DNA of 64,000 bases, from NCBI GenBank assembly GCA_004293675.1, contig READ01000040.1, positions 19,892-83,891 of the forward strand, read 5' to 3'. Positions within the stretch are counted from its first letter, which is position 1, and the number at the start of each line of letters is the position of its first letter. The position numbers and the translations under genes were made by a program. Below are positions 50,555 to 57,622 of the stretch, one piece after another. The DNA comes from Betaproteobacteria bacterium. GTDB lineage: Bacteria > Pseudomonadota > Gammaproteobacteria > Burkholderiales > Casimicrobiaceae. The notes beneath the pieces were generated by a model, which made no database searches, was not told the DNA's origin, and saw only the letters and a program-made list of their open reading frames with translations.

Positions 50555-51943
50555 GTGTCTCTCTCAAAACCCACCCTTGCACGTCCGTCTGCGCCACCGT
50601 TGATTCAAATGGTGGCACCGATCTATATCGAACTGGCGCTTGCGATCAGTGTGGGCTTGTTTGCTACTTGGCTCGTCTCGCGCGCGGGCGATTCATCTGC
50701 GGCGGCGTTTTCGCTGACCAATCACGTCACGACGTTGTTACTGATGTTGTTTCGTATTGTGGGCGCAGGCATTTCGGTATCGGTGGCGAACCGAATTGGA
50801 GCCGGCGATCGCGACGGTGCGTCGGCGATTGCTCGAAATTGTTTTGCAGCAGCGGTGTGGTCGGGAGCCGTAGTGGCTTTGGTCGTAGTTTTCGCTGCTG
50901 AACCGTTACTGCGGTTGATGCGCGCGCCGCCCGATGCGTTGCCGCTGGCCACAGCGTTCATGCAAGCTATGGCGGTGGCGGTGCTGCTTGATGCGCTCAA
51001 CACGACCTTGGCGAGCGTGCTTCGCGCCAACCTGTTTGTCCGCGATACGCTCAAGGTGTTCGTGATCGCTAACTGTGTGCAGGCAGCGCTCGCGTATTGG
51101 TGGGTGCCGCGATTTGGTTTGCCCGGCTACGCCGCGGCGGTGACGGTGGCGGCGTTTTTGGCGCTCTGTCTGCACCTGCTTTTTTCACGCGTGCGTTTGG
51201 GATTCGTGCCGCGTTTGCGCCATCGTGCTCGTGATTGGTGGCATGTTGACTTGAACGTGCTGCGTCCGGTGCTTCATGTGGGTATCCCCGCCGCCGCAGA
51301 AAACGTCGCCTACCGTTTGGCGTTTATGGTGAGCGTAGCGGTGGCGGGTTCGCTCGGTGGCGATGCATTGGCAACGCAAGCGTATGTTTTGCAAATTAAC
51401 TACGGCGTGCTGCTCTCAAGTCTTGCTATTGGACTGGGTGTTGAAATCATTGTCGGGCACATGATTGGCGCACGACACTTTAAATCCGCGCGGCAATTGG
51501 TGCCGCGTGCTCTGGCGCTGGGGATGCTTGCTGGGGCTTTGGTGGCAGCGCTCGTCGCTGTCTTTGGTCGACAGATATTGAGTGTGTTTACTCAGAACCC
51601 AACGATCATCGCGACCGGAGCCATGCTGATGTGGTGCAACGTGCTGTTGGAGCCGGGGCGCTCATTCAATTTGATCGTGATTAACGCGCTTCGTGCGGCC
51701 GGTGACACGCGTTTCCCGGTATTGGCGGGCGCAGGGTCGATGCTCGTTGTGCTCGCGGGCGGTGCTTGGTTTTTGTGTGATGTCGTTGGGCTTGGATTGT
51801 TGGGTGTATGGATCGCCTACATCGCCGATGAATGGTTGCGCGGACTTGTGATGTGGTGGCGTTGGAAATCGCTCGCGTGGGTGCCGTATGCAAGAGCTAC
51901 GGTGCGCCGGGGCCGGGTTACCAAGGCGGCCAGCGTTCGTTGA
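50555..51943 (+). CDS. MATE-family multidrug/organic cation efflux transporter
   Basis: GTG at 50555 gives 462 residues; TTG at 50492 would extend it by 21. Twelve transmembrane helices in two MATE repeats are visible: MVAPIYIELALAISVGLFAT with GAGISVSVANRIGAGDRDGA, and VLHVGIPAAAENVAYRLAFM with AIGLGVEIIVGHMIGARHFK. The helix-1 and helix-7 positions keep the usual Pro/Glu/Asn features. It exports cationic compounds using a sodium or proton gradient. The start has no convincing ribosome site, so its 5' end is uncertain. It converges on the Toprim gene (27 bp apart). Confidence 0.88.
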   Translation: MSLSKPTLARPSAPPLIQMVAPIYIELALAISVGLFATWLVSRAGDSSAAAFSLTNHVTTLLLMLFRIVGAGISVSVANRIGAGDRDGASAIARNCFAAAVWSGAVVALVVVFAAEPLLRLMRAPPDALPLATAFMQAMAVAVLLDALNTTLASVLRANLFVRDTLKVFVIANCVQAALAYWWVPRFGLPGYAAAVTVAAFLALCLHLLFSRVRLGFVPRLRHRARDWWHVDLNVLRPVLHVGIPAAAENVAYRLAFMVSVAVAGSLGGDALATQAYVLQINYGVLLSSLAIGLGVEIIVGHMIGARHFKSARQLVPRALALGMLAGALVAALVAVFGRQILSVFTQNPTIIATGAMLMWCNVLLEPGRSFNLIVINALRAAGDTRFPVLAGAGSMLVVLAGGAWFLCDVVGLGLLGVWIAYIADEWLRGLVMWWRWKSLAWVPYARATVRRGRVTKAASVR

Positions 51944-51970
51944 GCTTGCGTCGGCAAAGCGTGCGCGACG

Positions 51971-52639
51971 TCAGGTGCCGAAAACGTGCATTGCGTCCTC
52001 GGCGTCTTTCACCGTCATGACATCAGCCTTTCGCGTTTCTGGATGCACACACGCGCTCGCAAGTAATTTCGGATCAATGCTCGCCAGTCCGCGATGATGA
52101 TGCGATTTGATCTCGGTTGCGCCGCGCCGTTTCAGCTCGCTCATGATCCTTCCGGCGTGTTCGGGTGAATAGGCGTGAAACGTTTGCTCGCTGTCGGCGG
52201 TTGAAATCACAAATAGCGGTGGTCGAATCATCGACACGCGCCCCGCATCGAGCATGGGCCGCATCCACCGATAGAAAAACATCAGCATCAGCGCGCCGCA
52301 GTGAATGCCGTCGGCGTCGGGGTCGAAGAGCAACAGTACGCGATCAAAGCGCGCCTTGCGGATGTCACCCAGCTCACCGGTTTCCGGATCAATGAGTGGC
52401 ACGCCCAGTGCCGCAACCAGTTGTTGGTAAAGGCCAAACTCGGCCACTTTGTCACCGCTGGCTTTCATCGCATTGAGCGGTTTTCCCTGCATCGGCAACA
52501 CTGCTTGCGTTTGCGGATTTCGCACGTTTAGCACTGAGCCTGATGCTGAATCGCCCTCGACGATGAAAAGCTCGCCGCCGCTGCCAACGCCGTGCAGCAC
52601 GCAGTCTTCAAACTTCATAGGCTTGCCGGAATAGTGCAC
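51971..52639 (-). CDS. Stand-alone Toprim domain protein related to GyrB/ParE
   Basis: 222 residues from GTG at 52639 (ATG at 52618 is an alternative). The Toprim catalytic residues of type IIA topoisomerases are present: Glu in GELFIVEGDSASGSVLNVRN, and the DxDxD of LLFDPDADGIHCGALMLMFF. AVLPMQGKPLNAMKASGDKV and ISMIRPPLF-like VSMIRPPLFVIS follow the GyrB pattern. No ATPase (GHKL) or transducer domain is upstream, and the remaining C-terminal segment is short. Either this is a fragment of an old topoisomerase gene or a separate Toprim family; the intact catalytic set and clean start favour the latter. Its role is unknown. Confidence 0.75.
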   Translation of the reverse strand: MHYSGKPMKFEDCVLHGVGSGGELFIVEGDSASGSVLNVRNPQTQAVLPMQGKPLNAMKASGDKVAEFGLYQQLVAALGVPLIDPETGELGDIRKARFDRVLLLFDPDADGIHCGALMLMFFYRWMRPMLDAGRVSMIRPPLFVISTADSEQTFHAYSPEHAGRIMSELKRRGATEIKSHHHRGLASIDPKLLASACVHPETRKADVMTVKDAEDAMHVFGT

Positions 52640-52771
52640 GGATTGACGCTTTGTGATGGTGATTGATTATCTTGCGGAGACACGTTCGAGCGTGTTGAAT
52701 CGCTCAGCCAAAGTAACGCCGCAGCTTGAATCGCTTCGAGCGGGGCACCGCATTAAGCTTTTCTTGTAAGC

Positions 52772-52855
52772 GCCAAATAAATATAGGCTTACAGAATATT
52801 TAGTTCACTATTCATATCAATAATAAATGTGCCCGTAAGCCAATATTTATATGGC
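52772..52855. repeat. 84-bp AT-rich twin-hairpin element, copy 7
   Basis: The left hairpin is GCC-AAATAAATATA-GGC (52772-52788); the right one is GCC-AATATTTATAT-GGC (52839-52855). The flanks extend the symmetry: left GTAAGC...GGCTTAC, right GTAAGCC...GGCGATAA. This is the clearest example that the two ends are inverted copies. Remaining bases of the 418-bp gap hold the operator-like site below. Confidence 0.8.
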
Positions 52856-53008
52856 GATAAACAGTAAAGCTAGGAATAAATTGCTTTCCCACGATGCGCT
52901 CTCTGCGGTGATCCCGAATCGTTGTTTTCCCTCTAGAGTGAAGTCCCTACACTCTGCGTTTTAGGGGTTTCAAACGCATTAGAGACTCGTTGGTCAGTCA
53001 AAATTCGA

Positions 53009-53037
53009 ACGCTCGTTTAATTCATTCGTTCGAGCGT
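53009..53037 (+). promoter_or_regulatory. Operator-like inverted repeat upstream of the acyl-CoA dehydrogenase
   Basis: ACGCTCG-n15-CGAGCGT, with overlapping CGTT/AACG half-sites (ATTCGAACG ... TTCGTTCG), lies 20 bp before the start codon and 6 bp before the AGAGGA ribosome site. Its form suits a TetR-type fatty-acid regulator, but the regulator is not in the window. Confidence 0.4.
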
Positions 53038-53057
53038 GATTTAAGAGGAATTGACCC

Positions 53058-54848
53058 ATGCCCAGCTACACCCCGCCGCTTCGTGACCTGCGCTTTGTGA
53101 TGGAAGAACTGCTTGACGTGCCAGCCGCATTCAAAGCCCTGCCCGCACATGCTGAAAACGACATGGACACCGTCATGGCCATCTTGGAAGAGGGCGGTAA
53201 ATTCGCCTCTGAGGTCATCTTCCCGCTCAATCAATCGGGTGACCGCGAAGGCTGCACGCACGACAAAACCAATTTCACTGTGAAAGCCCCGAAGGGCTTC
53301 AAAGAGGCTTACGCCAAATACGTCGAAGGCGGCTGGGCAGCGCTCTCCTGCGACCCGGAATACGGCGGACAGGGACTGCCGCTGACCATCAATCAGGCGT
53401 TCTACGAAATGCTCAACAGCGGCAATCAGGCTTGGACGATGTACCCCGGCTTGACCCACGGCGCTTACGAATGCCTGCATGCCCATGGCACGCCTGAGCA
53501 AAAGGCGCTCTATCTGCCCAAAATCACCAGCGGCGAATGGACGGGCACCATGTGCTTGACCGAATCGCACTGTGGCACCGATCTGGGCATGCTGCGCACG
53601 AAGGCAGAACCCAACGCGGATGGTTCGTACAAGATCACCGGCAACAAAATTTTCATCAGCTCGGGTGAACACGACCTCGCGGAAAACATCATTCATCTGG
53701 TGCTCGCCCGCTTGCCCGATGCGCCGGTGGGCTCGAAAGGCATCTCGCTATTCATCGTGCCTAAGTTCATCCCCAACGCCGATCAATCGATTGGCGCACG
53801 CAATCCGATTTTCTGCACGGGGCTTGAGCACAAAATGGGCATCCACGGCAACGCCACGGCGCAAATCGCACTCGACGGCGCAACCGGTTGGTTAGTGGGC
53901 GCGCCGAACAAGGGCCTCGCTGCGATGTTCGTGATGATGAATGCCGCACGTATCGGCGTGGGTATGCAATCGCTGGGTCTGACCGAGGTTGCCTATCAAA
54001 ACGCACTGGCCTATGCCAAAGATCGCATTCAAATGCGCTCACTCTCGGGTCCAAAAGCGCCCGATAAGCCCGCCGATCCGATCATCGTTCATGCCGACGT
54101 TCGTAAGATGCTGTTGACCGCAAAAGCGTACGCCGAAGGCGGTCGTGTGCTCTCGCTCTTCTGTGCGTTGCTCATCGACACGTATCTGAATCATCCCGAC
54201 GAAGCTAAGCGCGCCGAGGCGGAAGAAATGGTCGCGCTCTTAACACCTATTGTTAAAGCGTTCATCACAGACAACGGCTGGCTCGCCACATCGCATTGCT
54301 TGCAAGTGTTCGGCGGACACGGTTTCATCGCCGAATGGGGCATGGAGCAATACGTGCGCGATTCACGCATCAACATGCTCTACGAAGGCACCAACACCAT
54401 TCAATCGCTCGACCTGCTCGGCCGCAAGGTGCTCGGCAACAAAGGCGCAACGCTCAAAAAACTGGGCGCGATGATGGAAGACTTCGCCGAAGAGTGCGAA
54501 GGTATCGAGGCGATGAAGGAATTCATCGAACCGATGCTCAAAGCCGCCGAATTGCAAGCCACGCTCACATTCGAAATCGGCAGCGCAGCGCAAAGCAACC
54601 CAGACGTTGTTGGCGCAGCAGCGGTCGACTACATGCGCGTTGCCGGGCATGCCGTGTTCGCCTACTGGTGGGCACGCATGGCAAAAATCGCGCTTGAGAA
54701 ACAAGATTCAGGTGATGATTTCTACAAAGCGAAATTGCAAACTGCGCGTTTCTACTTCGCCAAATTGCTGCCGGAAATCGAAACCTGCGCCGCGACTGCG
54801 CGCACGGGATTGAAGCCGTTGATGGAAACGGAATACGCGCTGGCCTAA
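53058..54848 (+). CDS. Acyl-CoA dehydrogenase (long, 596-aa type)
   Basis: 596 residues with a good AGAGGA ribosome site. It is the extended form with an extra C-terminal helical domain. FAD and substrate segments are MCLTESHCGTDLGMLRTKAE, ITGNKIFISSGEHDLAENII, GMQSLGLTEVAYQNALAYAK and LQVFGGHGFIAEWGMEQYVR; the base is the Glu in MLYEGTNTIQSLDLLG. It performs FAD-dependent alpha,beta-dehydrogenation of acyl-CoA in the cytoplasm, passing electrons to ETF. The subgroup resembles those acting on long-chain or 3-methylthiopropionyl/aryl-acyl CoAs; the substrate is not certain. A single-gene unit, ended by a hairpin. Confidence 0.93.
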   Translation: MPSYTPPLRDLRFVMEELLDVPAAFKALPAHAENDMDTVMAILEEGGKFASEVIFPLNQSGDREGCTHDKTNFTVKAPKGFKEAYAKYVEGGWAALSCDPEYGGQGLPLTINQAFYEMLNSGNQAWTMYPGLTHGAYECLHAHGTPEQKALYLPKITSGEWTGTMCLTESHCGTDLGMLRTKAEPNADGSYKITGNKIFISSGEHDLAENIIHLVLARLPDAPVGSKGISLFIVPKFIPNADQSIGARNPIFCTGLEHKMGIHGNATAQIALDGATGWLVGAPNKGLAAMFVMMNAARIGVGMQSLGLTEVAYQNALAYAKDRIQMRSLSGPKAPDKPADPIIVHADVRKMLLTAKAYAEGGRVLSLFCALLIDTYLNHPDEAKRAEAEEMVALLTPIVKAFITDNGWLATSHCLQVFGGHGFIAEWGMEQYVRDSRINMLYEGTNTIQSLDLLGRKVLGNKGATLKKLGAMMEDFAEECEGIEAMKEFIEPMLKAAELQATLTFEIGSAAQSNPDVVGAAAVDYMRVAGHAVFAYWWARMAKIALEKQDSGDDFYKAKLQTARFYFAKLLPEIETCAATARTGLKPLMETEYALA

Positions 54849-54868
54849 CGCGCATTCAATGCCTCGAT

Positions 54869-54894
54869 ACAACGCCGCATTCGTGCGGCGTTGT
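54869..54894 (+). terminator. Stem-loop terminating the acyl-CoA dehydrogenase gene
   Basis: ACAACGCCGCA-ttcg-TGCGGCGTTGT, an 11-bp perfect stem with a tetraloop, 20 bp past the stop; the following T-run is short (TCGTTTC). Confidence 0.7.
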
Positions 54895-54922
54895 CGTTTC
54901 TGGCCCCGGAACTCCGGCTGCT

Positions 54923-56386
54923 ATGATGATTCCGCTTCTACAAAACGCGGGAATCGGCATGGCGCAACACGAAACAGATTACTTAGTCATCGGCGCAGGC
55001 GCGGCGGGTTTGGCCTTTGCTGACACGCTCTTGCAAGAAACCGATGCGCACATCACCATCGTTGATCGTCACGGCCGACCGGGCGGGCATTGGAACGATG
55101 CGTATCCGTTTGTCGCGCTGCATCAACCGTCCGCGTTTTACGGGGTGAATTCGTTGCCGTTGGGTACGCTCCGGAAAGACACAGCGGGTCCAAACGCCGG
55201 GCACTACGAGCTCGCGAGCGGTGCGGAGGTTTCGGGTTACTTTCACAACGTGATGTACCAGCAACTGTTGCCTACGGGTCGTGTGAGCTATCACGCGATG
55301 AGCGATTACTTGGGTGACGGCAAATTCGTTTCGATGCTCTCGGGCGAACAAACGCAAGTGAACGTGCGTAAAAAAGTCGTCGATGCAAGCTACTTTGGCA
55401 CCACCGTTCCGTCGACTCATACGCCGAAGTTCTCCGTTGCTCCGGGCGTTCAGCTTGTCACGCCGACCGGGCTCACGCAGCTCTGGCAACGCAAAGGTCT
55501 ACGGCCCACGCGCTTTTGCATCTTGGGCGCAGGAAAAACGGCAATGGATGTCGGTGTGTGGTTGCTAGGCTGCGGCGCGCGAGCCGATGCGATCAGCTGG
55601 GTGATGCCGCGCGACTCATGGCTGGTCAATCGTGCAACCACTCAGCCGGGTGAAGAGTTTTTCTCGCATTCAATTGGGGGTCAAGCGCTGGCCATGAAGG
55701 CGCTCGCTGAGGCCACCAGTGTCGACGATTTGTTTCTGCGACTTGAGGCCAGCAGACAAATGCTCCGAATCGATCCCAATCAAACGCCGCGAATGTTTCA
55801 CTACGCCACGATTTCAATCGGAGAAGTCGAACTGCTGCGCCAAATCAAAAACGTCATTCGCCGTGGGCACGTCCGCTCGATCAACGCCAACGCAATGACC
55901 TTCGACGACGGCGAGCAAACGATGCACGCGGAAACGCTCTACATCGACTGCACCGCGTCAGCCGTAGAACCGAAACCCATGATCCCGATCTTTCAAGACG
56001 GCAAAATCACGCTGCAGCTCGTGCGCGCTCCGCTGGTGAGCTTTAGTGTGGCGATGATTGCGTACGTCGAAGCGCACTACGCCGACGATGCGCAGAAAAA
56101 TCAGCTCTGCGGCAACGTCCCGTTCCCGAAAGATATTTCGGGCTGGATCGAAACCACGGCCGCCAATATGCGCAACCAAATGCAATGGTCGCAAGACAAA
56201 ACGCTACGCAAGTGGATGGTCGAAAGTCGCCTTGATGGCTTTGGTAAATTAGTCGCATCCGTCGCGCCGACTGACACCGAGAAAATGAAAATTCTCGGTG
56301 AGCTACGCTCGCAGTCTGGCGCAGCAATGGCCAATGCTCCTAAGTTGCTCGCGGCATGGCGGGCGACCAATCAGCGCACGGCGTAG
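54923..56386 (+). CDS. FAD/NAD(P)-binding oxidoreductase, flavin monooxygenase-like
   Basis: 487 residues from ATG at 54923; MAQHETD at 54959 is an equally plausible start. Two Rossmann motifs are visible: LVIGAGAAGLAFADTLLQ with the acidic IVDRHGRPGGHW (FAD), and FCILGAGKTAMDVGVWLLGC (NAD(P)H). GRPGGHWNDAYPFVALHQP matches the FAD-binding GG motif followed by substrate loops of flavin monooxygenases. The C-terminal third is helical. A cytoplasmic oxidoreductase acting on an unknown small molecule. It lies 75 bp upstream of the ltnD-like gene. Confidence 0.85.
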   Translation: MMIPLLQNAGIGMAQHETDYLVIGAGAAGLAFADTLLQETDAHITIVDRHGRPGGHWNDAYPFVALHQPSAFYGVNSLPLGTLRKDTAGPNAGHYELASGAEVSGYFHNVMYQQLLPTGRVSYHAMSDYLGDGKFVSMLSGEQTQVNVRKKVVDASYFGTTVPSTHTPKFSVAPGVQLVTPTGLTQLWQRKGLRPTRFCILGAGKTAMDVGVWLLGCGARADAISWVMPRDSWLVNRATTQPGEEFFSHSIGGQALAMKALAEATSVDDLFLRLEASRQMLRIDPNQTPRMFHYATISIGEVELLRQIKNVIRRGHVRSINANAMTFDDGEQTMHAETLYIDCTASAVEPKPMIPIFQDGKITLQLVRAPLVSFSVAMIAYVEAHYADDAQKNQLCGNVPFPKDISGWIETTAANMRNQMQWSQDKTLRKWMVESRLDGFGKLVASVAPTDTEKMKILGELRSQSGAAMANAPKLLAAWRATNQRTA

Positions 56387-56460
56387 CTGGCGTAGCTGGT
56401 ATTGCGTTTAGCCACCGGCACTACTAACTGTAATGATTTTTCTTGGGATTGAATAAGCGT

Positions 56461-57354
56461 ATGAGCTATCAAGTTGGGCTAATTGGATTGGGCGCTATGG
56501 GTGGTGGCATGGCGCAGTCGCTGCGTCGCGCGGGTCATTCGCCGTGCGTCTTTGATGTGCGCGCTGAAGTGGCTGCGCAGTTTGCGCAGGGCGGCGGCAC
56601 GGCCTGCAAAACACTCGCCGAGTTGGGCGCACAATGCCAAGTCGTCGTGTCGGTCGTGGTCAACGCCGCGCAAACAGAATCAGTGCTTTTCGGCGCTGAG
56701 GGTTGTGCGGCCACGATGAAACCCGGCAGCGTGTTCGTCATGTGCTCCACCGTCGATCCGAATTGGTCGATGGCGCTAGAGTCCCGCTTGGAAGCCATGG
56801 GCATTTTGTACGTCGATGCCCCGATATCAGGTGGCGCTGCAAAGGCCGCCAGTGCCCAAATGACCATGATGACCGCCGGCAAGCCCGCCGCCTACGCAGT
56901 CGCAGAGCCATTCTTGAACGCCATGGCCGCCAAGGTCTATAAGCTCGGCGACAGCGCGGGCGCCGGAAGCAAAGTAAAGGTCATCAACCAGCTGCTGGCG
57001 GGCGTACACATCGCTGCCGCCGCCGAGGCCATGGCACTGGGCTTACGCGAGGGCGTCGACCCAGCCGCGCTATACGACGTGATCACCCACAGCGCGGGCA
57101 ACAGCTGGATGTTTGAAAACCGAATGGCACACGTGCTCGCGGCTGATTACACACCACTCTCCGCGGTTGATATTTTTGTTAAAGATCTGGGTCTGGTGCT
57201 CGATATGGCGCGCGCCAGTAAATTTCCGCTACCGCTGTCGTCCACGGCGCACCAGATGTTTATGCAAGCCTCGACCGCAGGGTTTGCCAAAGAAGACGAC
57301 AGCGCCGTGATCAAAATTTTCCCTGGTATTACCTTGCCTGAAAAAAAGAGGTAG
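56461..57354 (+). CDS. ltnD: L-threonate dehydrogenase-like beta-hydroxyacid dehydrogenase
   Basis: ATG at 56461 gives 297 residues. The N-terminal Rossmann motif is VGLIGLGAMGGGMAQSLRRA, the substrate motif is VDAPISGGAAKAASAQ, and the catalytic Lys lies in SKVKVINQLLAGVHIAAAAE. The C-terminal AGNSWMFENRMAHVL, SAVDIFVKDLGLV and FAKEDDSAVIKIF match LtnD closely. LtnD oxidises L-threonate at C2 with NAD in sugar-acid catabolism; its usual partners (OtnK, OtnC, OtnI) are not present, so the pathway is incomplete locally and a 3-hydroxyisobutyrate-type activity remains possible. Confidence 0.85.
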   Translation: MSYQVGLIGLGAMGGGMAQSLRRAGHSPCVFDVRAEVAAQFAQGGGTACKTLAELGAQCQVVVSVVVNAAQTESVLFGAEGCAATMKPGSVFVMCSTVDPNWSMALESRLEAMGILYVDAPISGGAAKAASAQMTMMTAGKPAAYAVAEPFLNAMAAKVYKLGDSAGAGSKVKVINQLLAGVHIAAAAEAMALGLREGVDPAALYDVITHSAGNSWMFENRMAHVLAADYTPLSAVDIFVKDLGLVLDMARASKFPLPLSSTAHQMFMQASTAGFAKEDDSAVIKIFPGITLPEKKR

Positions 57355-57450
57355 GCAACGATTCAATGGCGTTGCATAGCACACACTAAAATGGGGTCGC
57401 ACGAAGCGCGTCGTGCTGCACTCGCGATTGGTTGCGAGTCGGCGCATGAT

Positions 57451-57524
57451 CTAGGGAAACGCTGATTAAATCGCCACCGGCATCGCATCCTTGTTTTGGG
57501 CGAACTACTTCGCCGAAAATACTC
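57451..57524. mobile_element. Truncated second copy of the CTAG-bordered MITE
   Basis: CTAG plus the left 70 bp are identical to 47050-47123; the right arm and second CTAG are missing. The GGDEF-protein frame runs through it, so an upstream ATG at 57491 is within MITE sequence. A partial element of this sort arises by deletion after insertion. Confidence 0.8.
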
Positions 57525-57622
57525 GTAATAGCCCGCTATTACTGCGTTTATCCTATGTAGCTCGTCAGATTGAACAAAACGCTCAATGCCTCTTTTTCTC
57601 TCCCGCTTGCTTGAGCATCGCC

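Noticed and set aside
57491..57610. ATG at 57491 as the start of the diguanylate cyclase
   Set aside because: This ATG lies in MITE sequence and would put 40 or more residues of polar junk before the signal peptide.
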